Positions 25,203-34,232 of a DNA stretch of 64,000 nucleotides are shown one piece after another (positions within the stretch are counted from its first letter, which is position 1; each line of letters starts with the position of its first letter). Source of the stretch: Bacillus sp. FJAT-47783 (lineage in GTDB: Bacteria > Bacillota > Bacilli > Bacillales > Aeribacillaceae); contig NZ_JAKZKS010000004.1 of assembly GCF_022808615.1 (NCBI RefSeq), positions 62,001-126,000 of the forward strand, written 5' to 3'. A program made the translations under genes and the position numbers. Under the pieces are notes generated by a model. It made no database searches. It worked only from the letters and a program-made list of their open reading frames with translations, and was not told where the DNA came from.

Positions 25203-25883
25203 ATGATCAACGAATTGCTTTGGATCGGTTTCGCATTTTTCAATTTTATCATTGTTTTGTTTTTTTACAAGCTGTTTAAAAAAGAAGGGTTGTTTGTTTG
25301 GATTGGCTTTTCAACCGTTGTCGCCAACTTACAAGTTGTCAAAACGGTTGAGTTGTTCGGTTTAACAGCTACGTTAGGCAATATCATGTATGGTACAGCT
25401 TTTTTCGTCACCGACATCATTAATGAAAAATATGGGAAAGAAGAAGCGAAAAAAGCCGTTTGGCTTGGATTTTCTACACTTATATCTTTAACCATTATTA
25501 TGCAAGTTGTGCTTATCTTTATCCCCCATGAGTTTGATATCGCGCACGATTCTTTGCAAACAATTTTCGGATTACTTCCTCGGATTGCGCTAGGAAGCCT
25601 TGTCGCCTATTTAGTTAGTCAATATGTTGATGTGCATTTATACGCAATGTTAAAAACTAAATTTCCAAGTGACCGCGCTCTTTGGATTCGAAATAATGGC
25701 AGTACGATGATTAGTCAACTTCTTGATACACTTGTCTTTACTTCTATCGCCTTTTTAGGTCAATATCCATTGGCCGTTTGGGTGCAAATATTTATTACAA
25801 CATATGTAATCAAATTCATTGTCGCCATCATTGATACACCATTCGCTTATATCGCGAAAAAAATGCATGCAAATAAGGAGTGA
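25203..25883 (+). CDS. ypdP: Queuosine precursor transporter (YhhQ/YpdP family)
   Basis: 226-residue membrane protein with about six hydrophobic segments. Family block: FFVTDIINEKYGKEEAKKAVWLGF, and LVSQYVDVHLYAMLKTKF, WIRNNGSTMISQLLDT. Imports queuine or a related precursor for tRNA modification. ATG 25203 with AAAGGAG. Ends 3 bases before ypdQ; these two and the EamA gene form one operon. Confidence 0.88.
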   Translation: MINELLWIGFAFFNFIIVLFFYKLFKKEGLFVWIGFSTVVANLQVVKTVELFGLTATLGNIMYGTAFFVTDIINEKYGKEEAKKAVWLGFSTLISLTIIMQVVLIFIPHEFDIAHDSLQTIFGLLPRIALGSLVAYLVSQYVDVHLYAMLKTKFPSDRALWIRNNGSTMISQLLDTLVFTSIAFLGQYPLAVWVQIFITTYVIKFIVAIIDTPFAYIAKKMHANKE

Positions 25884-25886
25884 TCT

Positions 25887-26315
25887 ATGTTGATCGAAGT
25901 TTATATAGATGGAGCGAGTGCCGGTGATCCAGGTTTATCTGGAGCCGGTATTTATATAAAAGGAAACGGCGTAAACTACAAGGAGCGTATTCCGCTTGGC
26001 ATGATGAATAATCATGAAGCTGAATTTTATGCGCTCATCCATGCCCTTACCCTTTGTGCAAATGAGAAATTTTCCATCCTATCGATACGAACAGATTCTC
26101 AAGCAATTGAACAAGCAATCGAGAAAAGATTTGCTAAAAAAGAACCTTATCAGAGCCTTTTAGAAAATGCGTTAACATTAATGGAGCAGTTTGAATTCTG
26201 TTTTGTAAAGTGGATTCCTGCTAAGGAAAATGCCGTAGCAGATAAACTGGCTAGAGAAGCGATTCACTTAAATGATGTAGGGGGAGAAAAAAGTGAAAAG
26301 TCAAAAAACAGCTGA
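25887..26315 (+). CDS. ypdQ: RNase HI-like protein YpdQ
   Basis: 142 residues, one RNase H domain. The four acidic catalytic residues appear as Asp8 (YIDGASAG), Glu44 (NNHEAEF), Asp70 (IRTDSQA) and Asp119 (AVADKLARE), so it may be active on RNA:DNA hybrids. Second RNase H-like gene within 1 kb (with ypeP), as in B. subtilis. Overlaps the downstream transporter by 23 bases, suggesting coupled translation. Confidence 0.87.
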   Translation: MLIEVYIDGASAGDPGLSGAGIYIKGNGVNYKERIPLGMMNNHEAEFYALIHALTLCANEKFSILSIRTDSQAIEQAIEKRFAKKEPYQSLLENALTLMEQFEFCFVKWIPAKENAVADKLAREAIHLNDVGGEKSEKSKNS

Positions 26316-27204
26316 TCTTTTATTGTTGAGTGTTGCGTTTATGTGGGGGTCAACATTTGTCATCGTTCAAAATGCTATACAAGTTTTACCACCAAACCTT
26401 TTTAATGGTGTACGATTTTTCATCGCCGCCATATTGTTAACATTGTGGGCATACCGAAAAAGAACCTTTTCGATACATAAATCTACATGGATTCACGGAT
26501 TGTTTCTTGGAATGTTTTTATTTTTTGGATATGCACTTCAAACATTAGGGTTATTATATACAAGTTCTTCTAAAGCTGGATTTATTACAGGACTTAGTGT
26601 GTTAATCGTGCCGATCTTATCGGTCTTTTTATTAAAAACAAAAATGACGATCTTTTCAATGATTGGAGTTCTCATTGGACTCACCGGATTGTTTTTACTA
26701 ACAGCTGGCGATTTCTCTTCCTTTACCATTGGTGATATTCTCGTTCTGTTATGCGCATTTGCTTTTGCGTTTCATATTATTTTTACAGATAAATATTCGC
26801 GCAAGCATCGTGCATTACCTTTAACAATTATTCAACTTGTCACTGTATCCCTTTTCAGCTTTTTCGCGTTTGGGCTCTTTGAAGTAAACAAATATACCGT
26901 TTCGCTTGCGATGTTTACACATTTTGATGTTGTCCTTGCTTTAATTATTACATCGTTGTTTGCAACTGCTTATGCATTTATCATTCAAACAACATTTCAA
27001 CCTTATACAACAGCAACGAGGGTTGCGCTTATCTTTGCAATGGAGCCTGTCTTTGCTGCCTTAACAGCATTTATTCTAATTGGCGAACGATTAACATGGA
27101 TGAGTACAATGGGATGTGTTCTTATTTTCATCGCCATGATTGTTTCAGAATTACGCGATGTTCCAAAAATAAATCCTCAATCGTCAAAAAATCACTCTGT
27201 TTAA
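26293..27204 (+). CDS. EamA/DMT family transporter
   Basis: 303 residues, ten predicted membrane segments in two EamA repeats; FMWGSTFVIVQNAIQVLPP and the second repeat near AYAFIIQTTFQPYTTATRVALIF. Small-metabolite exporter of unknown substrate. Starts at GTG 26293 behind GGGGAG, inside the end of ypdQ. Terminator follows. Confidence 0.88.
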   Translation: MKSQKTADLLLLSVAFMWGSTFVIVQNAIQVLPPNLFNGVRFFIAAILLTLWAYRKRTFSIHKSTWIHGLFLGMFLFFGYALQTLGLLYTSSSKAGFITGLSVLIVPILSVFLLKTKMTIFSMIGVLIGLTGLFLLTAGDFSSFTIGDILVLLCAFAFAFHIIFTDKYSRKHRALPLTIIQLVTVSLFSFFAFGLFEVNKYTVSLAMFTHFDVVLALIITSLFATAYAFIIQTTFQPYTTATRVALIFAMEPVFAALTAFILIGERLTWMSTMGCVLIFIAMIVSELRDVPKINPQSSKNHSV

Positions 27205-27222
27205 CGCGCAGAGTGATTTTAT
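27187..27222. terminator. Bidirectional terminator
   Basis: AAAATCACTCTG / CAGAGTGATTTTA across the EamA gene end and the converging gene at 27219. Confidence 0.85.
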
Positions 27223-27488
27223 CTTAATAAGGCCATTCTTTTCGCAAATGAAAGAGCTTCCTGTCTCCCTTTAATTCCTTCTTGCTGAAATGTTTCTAAT
27301 AAGGCAATAAAAAACGCACCATCGAATGATTTTTGCACTTTTAATGTTATTTCGATCGCTGCAATAAGCAGTTTATCATTTGCATTCGTGTAGCCTTTCC
27401 CGAATTGAATAAATCCTAGAAAATCTTCCCCAAATCGAAAGCCTTTGCTATACAAAAAAGATAAATAGTTGTTTAATTCACTAGACAT
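27219..27488 (-). CDS. Conserved Bacillaceae protein, probably DUF6123
   Basis: 89 residues from ATG 27488, 5 bases after GGGTGA; the open frame begins earlier without support. Contains YSKGFRFGEDFLGFIQFGKGY and KSFDGAFFIALLE, which I associate with DUF6123. Soluble. Role unknown. Divergent from sspL. Confidence 0.65.
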   Translation of the reverse strand: MSSELNNYLSFLYSKGFRFGEDFLGFIQFGKGYTNANDKLLIAAIEITLKVQKSFDGAFFIALLETFQQEGIKGRQEALSFAKRMALLR

Positions 27489-27589
27489 ATGTGTCACCCT
27501 GCCCTTATGTACTAATGTTGACAATATCTAGATTATTCTACGAGTAATTCATTAAAAGTTAGACAAACTAACTGCAAGGAGGTGTGATA

Positions 27590-27727
27590 ATGACAAAAGA
27601 AAATAAGCGAAATCGCGGACAAAGAGCACCTGGTGTAAATCCTCAAGGATACGACCGTCCAGATGATACACCAAGCCCACAAAGCGAATTGGAAAACCGT
27701 GCAAAAAAATCAAATACAAAAATATAA
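27590..27727 (+). CDS. sspL: Small acid-soluble spore protein L
   Basis: 45 residues: NRGQRAPGVNPQGYDRPDD and the end SELENRAKKSNTKI match the SspL pattern. AAGGAGGTG precedes the ATG by 5 bases. Minor SASP made in the forespore; direct sign that the organism forms spores. Convergent with ypcP, as in B. subtilis. Confidence 0.9.
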   Translation: MTKENKRNRGQRAPGVNPQGYDRPDDTPSPQSELENRAKKSNTKI

Positions 27728-27764
27728 GCAACTATTCGCCTACATAGGTTGGAATCCACATGAT

Positions 27765-27793
27765 ATGAGGTCAGCTTTTTTAGCTGACCTCAT
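27765..27793. terminator. Hairpin between sspL and ypcP, containing the ypcP stop codon
   Basis: ATGAGGTCAGCT / AGCTGACCTCAT around a T-rich loop. The ypcP stop codon (27780-27782) lies in the loop/stem edge. No outer T run in either direction. Confidence 0.5.
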
Positions 27794-28661
27794 GCAAAAA
27801 TTGAATGTTTTTCGTCGCAATTTTTCTTACATCGAATTTTTGTAACGTTCGTTCCAATTGCTCCGAAGTCAGCTTAAACGTTTTTTCAATCGTAATTTGC
27901 AGCGGTACATCTTTATAAATTTCCGCTAATTTTCGTGAGATTTTTAAATCATCCATGCTCTCTACCATCTTTTTATATTGTGACGGTGTTAATTGATCTA
28001 CATTTTGTAATAATTGCTCGATCGATTGATACTGGCGGATTAATTTATAGGCCGTTTTTTCTCCAATTCCTTTCACACCCGGATAATTATCGCTTGAATC
28101 CCCCATCAATGCCTTCACATCTATGAGCTGCTTTGGTGTTATCTCATACTCTTTTAAAAATTGTTCTAACGTATATACAATATAGTTACCAATTCCTTTT
28201 TGCAAAATGGCAACGTGAACATTTTGGTCAACAAGCTGTAATAAATCTCGATCTCCCGTTACTACTATCATGTCGTAATCGTGTTTGTAGCGTTCAGCAA
28301 TCGTTCCGATACAATCATCCGCTTCAAAATTTTCTACACCAATATTCGTTATATTTAATTCGTTCATAACTTCTTTTGCAAGATCAAACTGTGGAATTAA
28401 CTCTGCAGGTGGCTCACTTCGGTTCGCTTTATACGCATTGTACATTTCGTTTCGAAATGTTTTCGCTCCCATATCCCAACAACAAATAACGTGTTGAGGC
28501 GCAAATTTGTCTATCACCGTTAAAACATGCCTTACAAGGCCGTTAACGCCATTTGTCGGAATGCCGTTTCTGTTCTCCATAAAACGTCCGTGTATAGCCG
28601 TAGCAAAGTAAGAACGAAATAACAACGCCATGCCATCAATTAATAACATTTTATGCTTCAT
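27780..28661 (-). CDS. ypcP: 5'-3' exonuclease (flap-endonuclease type) YpcP
   Basis: 293 residues, equivalent to the N-terminal nuclease domain of DNA polymerase I but free-standing. Metal-binding motifs: LLIDGMALLFRSYFA, CCWDMGAKTFRNE, ENFEADDCIGTIA, VVTGDRDLLQLVD and LMGDSSDNYPGVKGIGEKTA with the helix-hairpin-helix. Helps remove Okazaki-fragment primers and repair intermediates. Start ATG 28661 behind GAAGGG. The gene ends inside a hairpin shared with sspL. Confidence 0.94.
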   Translation of the reverse strand: MKHKMLLIDGMALLFRSYFATAIHGRFMENRNGIPTNGVNGLVRHVLTVIDKFAPQHVICCWDMGAKTFRNEMYNAYKANRSEPPAELIPQFDLAKEVMNELNITNIGVENFEADDCIGTIAERYKHDYDMIVVTGDRDLLQLVDQNVHVAILQKGIGNYIVYTLEQFLKEYEITPKQLIDVKALMGDSSDNYPGVKGIGEKTAYKLIRQYQSIEQLLQNVDQLTPSQYKKMVESMDDLKISRKLAEIYKDVPLQITIEKTFKLTSEQLERTLQKFDVRKIATKNIQFLHEVS

Positions 28662-28754
28662 ATTCCCTTCACATCCTAACTAAGAAATCAGCACTTTACA
28701 AGCATACCATAATCAATTCATTTCTGTGAGAGGGAATTTTTAAATCAAACTTTT

Positions 28755-28905
28755 TCCAATCGATCAGAAAAGCATATGCGCCTTGCTCAGCCTCAGACAA
28801 AAATATATTTCGCCCAAAAAGGCGCTTTTTCCTTTAAGGCGTCACATTTTAGAATCGAGGGGCTAAGTAGCTTTCCTTGGACAGCGAAGACTCCATTAAC
28901 CACTT
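28755..28905. repeat. Family C intergenic repeat, copy 1
   Basis: About 150 bp with GCGCCTTGCTCAGCCTCAGA, AAAAAGGCGCTTTTT, GGCGTCAC, CGAGGGGCTAA and CTTGGACAGCGAAGACTCC. Shared with 43563-43703 and, inverted, 54050-54125. Occupies the 28662-28920 gap, in which no gene is seen. Confidence 0.6.
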
Positions 28906-28920
28906 GTCTAATCACATAAA

Positions 28921-28946
28921 AAAGTGACCTTAAAAACGGTCACTTT
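28921..28946 (-). terminator. Terminator at the end of the 45-aa gene
   Basis: AAAGTGACC / GGTCACTTT; the stop codon of the minus-strand gene lies inside the stem, and downstream on that strand comes TTTTTTATG. Confidence 0.75.
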
Positions 28947-29077
28947 TCGTTATCTTCATTTGACATTTTTTCTACTTCCATTGCAGCGTATGATACAAAT
29001 GGTTTATTAAAGTCGTTTTTCTTTTTAACATTATTATTGCGCTGTGCATTGGCATTGCCGTGCTTAGTGCGTCCCAT
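28940..29077 (-). CDS. 45-residue basic, Asn-rich small protein
   Basis: Reads MGRTKHGNANAQRNNNVKKK then NDFNKPFVSYAAMEVEKMSN. AAAGGGGAG lies 6 bases upstream of the ATG and a terminator overlaps the stop codon. Basic N-terminus and lack of hydrophobic segments recall minor spore proteins, but I do not recognise a family. Between ypcP and ypbS. Confidence 0.6.
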   Translation of the reverse strand: MGRTKHGNANAQRNNNVKKKNDFNKPFVSYAAMEVEKMSNEDNEK

Positions 29078-29163
29078 CAAAACTCCCCTTTCTTCGCGGT
29101 ACACGATTAGTGTTTACAGTTGATGGGGCTTTTCATACTGGAAGTTTTCGGTGTCGTTCTCTC

Positions 29164-29436
29164 TTAAAAAGATTGATTGTATTTCTTTGCGACGAATTCT
29201 TTGACCATGTCTATCGTGACACGTTTTCTCGTAGGAACAATTCCTTTTTTCGCGAGTGCATTCATTTCATCGGTTACTGCATTGATTTTTTCAACAGAAA
29301 AAGGTTCATTATTTAAGCATCGTTGAATGGCTTCTTCAATCAATGCTTCACGAGTCGCTTCAAGCTGTACAAATGTTTTAACGATTTGGTGCTGACGATT
29401 GGAATGTTTAGAAATTTCTTTATGTACTTCCGTCAT
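29164..29436 (-). CDS. ypbS: DUF2533 family protein YpbS
   Basis: 90 residues, fully helical: HKEISKHSNRQHQIVKTFVQ, EEAIQRCLNNEPFSVEKINA, GIVPTRKRVTIDMVKEFV. ATG 29436 with GGAG; its first bases overlap the stop codon of the zinc-ribbon gene by ATGA, so translation is coupled. Size and location next to dynA agree with ypbS. Function unknown. Confidence 0.78.
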   Translation of the reverse strand: MTEVHKEISKHSNRQHQIVKTFVQLEATREALIEEAIQRCLNNEPFSVEKINAVTDEMNALAKKGIVPTRKRVTIDMVKEFVAKKYNQSF

Positions 29437-29621
29437 GATCGATCTCCTCTCTTTCTCATTAATTCTACCACTTCTCGTTTTGGAGTCCAGCAAGAAAATG
29501 AATAATTCGGCTTTGTTTCATAACCGAGCCTTTGACAATGATATGTGACTCCTTTATCTTTCTTTTCTACGAAAAAATGAATGCACGAAGCACAAACTTG
29601 ATACTTTATTTTTGCCAACAA
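29433..29621 (-). CDS. Small four-cysteine zinc-ribbon-like protein
   Basis: 62 residues. Cys10 and Cys13 (CASC), Cys29 (YHCQRLG) and Cys44 (FSCWTPK) could hold a zinc ion. AGGTT/GGGGAG region upstream of the ATG. Overlaps ypbS by 4 bases (ATGA) and lies 26 bases after the nucleotidyltransferase, so it belongs to the dynA operon string on the minus strand. Family not recognised. Confidence 0.65.
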   Translation of the reverse strand: MLAKIKYQVCASCIHFFVEKKDKGVTYHCQRLGYETKPNYSFSCWTPKREVVELMRKRGDRS

Positions 29622-29647
29622 CCTCTCCCCTTTAAAAAACGGATAGC

Positions 29648-30394
29648 TTATTCGTTATCGAGTACCCAATTCACTACAAACTCATGATAGGAAGAGCTCG
29701 ATTGTTGATGTTCATTTAACATCAACGGACACATCGATAGTTGATCGAAATGAAGACGACATGTTTTGATCATTTGCTCCAAGGTTTCCCCTGTGATCCC
29801 GCGATTCCGTTTCGCTTCAAAAATGACGGCTTCATATGTCTCCTTTATTTGATCATCTGTTATGTATAAAAGGAGTTTCGACAATTGGACAGGTGGGATT
29901 TTTTGTTCATGGATCATATATTGTATCGCCAGTAATGATCGGATCGCATGAAGGAGCATTTTAAATTTCCCTTCGCGAACTTGCTCAATATTTTTCGTAA
30001 ACATTCTTTCATAATGTTTACGCAATGTGCTTAAATCATAGCTTTCTTTACAACGATCAAAAAATTTTTGTGAAAAACGCTTTTGATCCAAATAAATGAT
30101 AGGGGACTGAAGCCACTCAATGAGCGAAGGATTCGACTTTTTCGCTAATTGAGCGGCTTTTTTAATATCCCAACCGTGACACTCCATTTGACCATGATTA
30201 TACTGAATACTTTCTTTAATTGGATTGATGCCAATATAAGATGCAATCGGGTATTGAAAAATAAACCGGATATCGTAATCACTCGTTTTCGTTTCGTAAC
30301 CGTAAGCTCTGCTTCCGAGTTCACATGCATATAGGATCGAAATGCCGTTTTGTTGTTCAAGTTGTCTTAAACATTGAATGATTGTTTCTTTCAT
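29648..30394 (-). CDS. Nucleotidyltransferase of the polymerase-beta superfamily (RlaP/YcgL-like)
   Basis: 248 residues. The nucleotidyltransferase signature GSRAYGYETKTSDYDIRFIF has the Gly-Ser and Asp-x-Asp metal ligands. Then CHGWDIKKAAQLAKKSNPSLIEWLQSP, a block typical of predicted nucleotidyltransferases of the YcgL/RNA-repair-associated RlaP group. Substrate unknown. Its ATG overlaps the dynA stop (ATGA), indicating translational coupling with a membrane-remodelling GTPase; the link is unexplained. Confidence 0.78.
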   Translation of the reverse strand: MKETIIQCLRQLEQQNGISILYACELGSRAYGYETKTSDYDIRFIFQYPIASYIGINPIKESIQYNHGQMECHGWDIKKAAQLAKKSNPSLIEWLQSPIIYLDQKRFSQKFFDRCKESYDLSTLRKHYERMFTKNIEQVREGKFKMLLHAIRSLLAIQYMIHEQKIPPVQLSKLLLYITDDQIKETYEAVIFEAKRNRGITGETLEQMIKTCRLHFDQLSMCPLMLNEHQQSSSSYHEFVVNWVLDNE

Positions 30395-33300
30395 TCAACA
30401 ACCTCTTTTTCCATCGTTTTTAAAATGGTTTCCAATTGGTCCACATCTCTTGGTGCATTTAACGTTGTAATTCTTGATTGAACATACGCTTCCACATCAC
30501 TTTGCACTACTTGTAAAATCTTTTGCCATTGTTTTTGAAATGCTTTTTCATAATAAGGATAAGAAAGATTCTCACCTTTTTTCACCATCGTTTCCATAAT
30601 GAAAGGAAGTTGCTGTTCAAAATATAAATAAAGCTTTTGCTTTTCATTATGTTCAAAAAAAGCTTTTGCATTTTTAAAATATTTATGTCCTTTTTCCATA
30701 TTGTCAGGAATGATGGAACGAAGCTGTAAGTTTAATACAGGTGTGTCGGTTTGTAGCTTCTCCATTTGTGAATACGGGATCGATGGAATAACCTCTTCTA
30801 TATGAGTGATTAATTGAGAAAAAGCTCTTTCCATCAAACCATTTACATATTTTTCAATCCGTAACGATGTTGCGTTAAACTCTTGAACATATGCTGTGTT
30901 CAATGTTGTAATAAATTCATCGAAACAATTAGTTAAAATTTGTTTCGTATTTTGGTTCTTTTCTACAAATTTACTCGGTTCATACGCTTGTTTAAATAAA
31001 TCTGACATGCGATAAAGTAGACGTTGTTTTACATAATGATTCAATTCTTGTAGTTCTTGTTTCATCTGAATCATGACGTCATCTTGATTTGAAGTTTTCA
31101 TCATTTGTTCAACTGAATGTTTCGCCTTCTGTAATGCCTCTATTTTTTGCTGGCGCTCTGATTCACCGAGTTTCGATAAGGTGATCAATTCCTTTAATTG
31201 ATTGATCGTTACTTGTAATTCATGAGAAGCACTTTGAACCATCATCTCCATTAAATCGTGTTCAATAAAATGAGCGAACGCTTGCTCGAAAGGCTCAAAC
31301 TCATTTTTCACATGTGTCAGTTCTTTTTTATTTAATGTAGCGAGACTCGAGACGTTAAATAACTTCGGATTCCGGATGGAATGCTTCAATAACATTTGCT
31401 TAACATATTGTTTAACGGTATTTGCTTCTTCCTCATCTTCGGCTAAGTCGATGGCATTAATAATAAAAAACATTTTATCTAACGTAAAGGTATCTTTTAC
31501 TAAACCGAGTTGATGAAGAAATTGTTGATCCCCTTTTGAAAATGGATGGTTAAAATACGTTAAAAAGATAATGGCATCTGCATCTTTTATATATTGAAAC
31601 GCTAAGTCTGTATGCCTTTGATGTAATGAACTCGCACCTGGTGTATCAACGAGCGTAATTCCTTTCCGCGTTAGCTCACAGTCATAGTAAATGGTAACTT
31701 CTTGAATGACACAAGATTTTTCTTCATTGGCAACGTATTGTTCAATTTTTTCAACGAATGTGATTTTTTCTTTTGACTGTTGTGCTTGTAAAAATTGAAT
31801 ACCCTTTTCATAAATATCAAGCCTTTTTCCAACTGAATCCGCTATGTTTTGTTGTAACTCGTTTCTAACTTTCGTTAATTGACTTAATTCTGTTACATGT
31901 AAATGATGAGGGTTTAGCAAATCATTTAGTTCCTCCAGCAAATCTTGTTCTGATTTAAACAGAATTTGCACATCGCCATGGGAAAACTCCGAAGTGATGC
32001 CTGTTAATTTATTAATGACTGCTGTCGTTGGATTTGGTGATGAAGGAAAAATACGCTCTCCAATTAACGCATTAGCAAAGCTAGATTTTCCCGCACTAAA
32101 AGCACCAAACATGGCAATGGTAAATGATCGATTTTCAATCGTATTCGCTCTTATCTTTAATCGGTCTTTTAAATACGTTAATTCTTCCAAGCCTTCAAGT
32201 AGCTGGACTGCTTTATGCAGTTTGTTCACGATCGTAGCAGATGTTTGTACACCGCTATTCATCGATGAGATGTCTTCCTCTTGTTCAATCATCTGCTGTT
32301 CCATCTCATTTTCTGTTAATATAGCTGGGTATTCATTTTCTTTTAATAAACGAAGACGTTCTTGCATTTTCTCCTTTAACCAGCTTTGCACCGAGAATTC
32401 TTCATATATCACACCGTTTTTTAGTGCTGCTAACATATTGGATTGCCATTTTTCTATTTGCTCTTTCTCTTCGATCCACTTGCTTTTTACTACTAATTGT
32501 TCGGTTAATGATTCTTTTTTCAAAATGAAGGACATTTTCTTATCATTTTGATGGCTCTCTTTTGTTTGGATGAGCTCATTCAAAATGTCAAACGCTTGCA
32601 TTTTTACATTTCTTTTTACATAGTCCGATACATCTTTTGCAAATTGTAAGACGTATTGGTCATTTAATTGGGCCCCTTGCTTCACTATACTTTGAAGCTC
32701 ACCAAGCGTAATCTCATAGCTTAATGCTAAAATGCCTTCAAGTAACGAACCATTTGTTAGCTCATACGTTTCGTATATCGCCTTCGAAAAGTTTCGTAAA
32801 TGCCAAATGATTTCGGTCTCAATTTGCTTGTTTAATTCTTCAAGTAATGCCTCGTATGCTTCTTTTTTTGCGGCCTCTGTTTTTTTCTTTGAAAACAATA
32901 AACCGACTTTAAATTGCGGGTCTAGTGTAGTTAGAAATTGCTTCGCTTTTTCCCTTACCGTAAATGGAGTGATGTTGGCGTTTTTTAACAAGCTGTCGAG
33001 TTCGTGCTCATAATCGCTTTCAATAGCCTTTTTCTGTTTATTAAGTGTTTCGATTTCTTCATCTATTTTTTCAAGCGATTCTTTTAAATCATCAAGCGTA
33101 GCTTCAACCTTTTGGAACTGTTCATAAGAAACTTGTTCTTTCTCTAAAAATCGTTCTACTGTATCATGGGCAATTTCTTTTATTAATTGAACAGATGATT
33201 GGACGATGTTTTGCTCAATAAGCTCTTGTCTCTTTTTCTCAAACTGTTCAATTTTTTTCATGAAACGATGTAATTCATTATTTGGGTGATTTAAAGCTTT

Positions 33301-34011
33301 TAATGTTGTGTAAAAAATATCGTCTCTTTCTACTCCGACTTCAACCATTGTATCTTCGATTCGTTCTTTAAATTGTGAAAAAGGTAGCTCCTCTTCGTTA
33401 TGTTTATCAATTTGATTGACGATAACGAGAAGCTCTTTGTTCATCTCTTTTAACTTTTTGATAAATGAAATATTTAATTCCGATTGTACATGGTGATAGT
33501 CTGTAACGTAAACAATAATATCTCCCATATGAAGAGCAGACTCTGTACTTTTTCGGTGGTCGTCATCAGTTGAGTCAATACCAGGCGAATCCATGAAGAC
33601 AAGGTTGTTGTCTAATTCAAAGGAGTCATGTTCGATATACACTTTATGTAACACATCGCCCCTTTTACAAAGTGTTTGAATAAAGGAATTCTCCGCTCCT
33701 CCCTTCCATTCATACATCGTTCCGTCATAATCTGTAGCCCTGACAACTGATGGTCCTTTTGCTAGCATGACAATGTTAGAACTTGTTGGTAACGGGCTTG
33801 ATGGCAAAACCTTTCCATGGACAAGATGGTTTAACAATGTCGACTTTCCAGCAGAGAAATGACCGGTAAACGTAATATGTAAACGTTGATCTCGCGTCTT
33901 CTCCATTAACTCAAGCCATTTTGGAGCATATGATTCTCTTACTTCTACCGGTGTATGCTCGTACAAATGAAAAATCGTATCAACAAAGTGCTTTTGTTTA
34001 ATTTGTTCCAT
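30391..34011 (-). CDS. dynA: Dynamin-like GTPase with two fused GTPase units (DynA/YpbR)
   Basis: 1206 residues; two head-to-tail dynamin modules. First P-loop GHFSAGKSTLLNHL near residue 50, G3 MDSPGIDS, G4 NQIDK; second P-loop GAFSAGKSSFANALIG near residue 635, G3 VDTPGASS, G4 NAIDLA. Long helical stalk regions lie between and after. In B. subtilis DynA tethers and fuses membranes, supports repair of phage- or antibiotic-damaged membrane and acts at division septa. Size matches (1193). Start ATG 34011 behind AAGGGGATG. Downstream gene overlaps by 4 bases. Upstream of the start only 87 bases remain before the Tn7-like insertion, which replaced the ancestral upstream region. Confidence 0.95.
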   Translation of the reverse strand: MEQIKQKHFVDTIFHLYEHTPVEVRESYAPKWLELMEKTRDQRLHITFTGHFSAGKSTLLNHLVHGKVLPSSPLPTSSNIVMLAKGPSVVRATDYDGTMYEWKGGAENSFIQTLCKRGDVLHKVYIEHDSFELDNNLVFMDSPGIDSTDDDHRKSTESALHMGDIIVYVTDYHHVQSELNISFIKKLKEMNKELLVIVNQIDKHNEEELPFSQFKERIEDTMVEVGVERDDIFYTTLKALNHPNNELHRFMKKIEQFEKKRQELIEQNIVQSSVQLIKEIAHDTVERFLEKEQVSYEQFQKVEATLDDLKESLEKIDEEIETLNKQKKAIESDYEHELDSLLKNANITPFTVREKAKQFLTTLDPQFKVGLLFSKKKTEAAKKEAYEALLEELNKQIETEIIWHLRNFSKAIYETYELTNGSLLEGILALSYEITLGELQSIVKQGAQLNDQYVLQFAKDVSDYVKRNVKMQAFDILNELIQTKESHQNDKKMSFILKKESLTEQLVVKSKWIEEKEQIEKWQSNMLAALKNGVIYEEFSVQSWLKEKMQERLRLLKENEYPAILTENEMEQQMIEQEEDISSMNSGVQTSATIVNKLHKAVQLLEGLEELTYLKDRLKIRANTIENRSFTIAMFGAFSAGKSSFANALIGERIFPSSPNPTTAVINKLTGITSEFSHGDVQILFKSEQDLLEELNDLLNPHHLHVTELSQLTKVRNELQQNIADSVGKRLDIYEKGIQFLQAQQSKEKITFVEKIEQYVANEEKSCVIQEVTIYYDCELTRKGITLVDTPGASSLHQRHTDLAFQYIKDADAIIFLTYFNHPFSKGDQQFLHQLGLVKDTFTLDKMFFIINAIDLAEDEEEANTVKQYVKQMLLKHSIRNPKLFNVSSLATLNKKELTHVKNEFEPFEQAFAHFIEHDLMEMMVQSASHELQVTINQLKELITLSKLGESERQQKIEALQKAKHSVEQMMKTSNQDDVMIQMKQELQELNHYVKQRLLYRMSDLFKQAYEPSKFVEKNQNTKQILTNCFDEFITTLNTAYVQEFNATSLRIEKYVNGLMERAFSQLITHIEEVIPSIPYSQMEKLQTDTPVLNLQLRSIIPDNMEKGHKYFKNAKAFFEHNEKQKLYLYFEQQLPFIMETMVKKGENLSYPYYEKAFQKQWQKILQVVQSDVEAYVQSRITTLNAPRDVDQLETILKTMEKEVVE

Positions 34012-34112
34012 GTGGCATCCCCTTTTGTTCCAATACAGAATTAATTATGTTGATTTTATCATATTATGTTCACATTCTGTTCACTATTGTTAAAAAAATG
34101 TGGATTTGAAAC

Positions 34113-34192
34113 AAAGTTTAACCGTTTATAAAAAAGTTTGACCGTTTTGAAAAAAGATTAACTGTTTATAAAAAAGTTGCACTGTTTTACCC
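34113..34192. repeat. Four head-to-tail 20-bp repeats, candidate TnsB sites (R end)
   Basis: Units start exactly at 34113, 34133, 34153 and 34173. Consensus AAAGTTTRACCGTTTATAAA; the fourth is weaker at its end. A period of 20, not a multiple of three, excludes coding repeats. Spacing and number agree with the packed TnsB sites at the right end of Tn7. Confidence 0.82.
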
Positions 34193-34232
34193 CTTTGGAT
34201 ATTACTGTCTAAAGTGTTTAGGGGTGTTTTTT

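Noticed and set aside
34113-34192. Tandem 20-bp repeats as a CRISPR array or plasmid-type iteron origin
   Set aside because: There are no spacers between units, so not CRISPR. No rep gene is near, while a tnsA start and matching transposon ends are, so TnsB sites explain them better.
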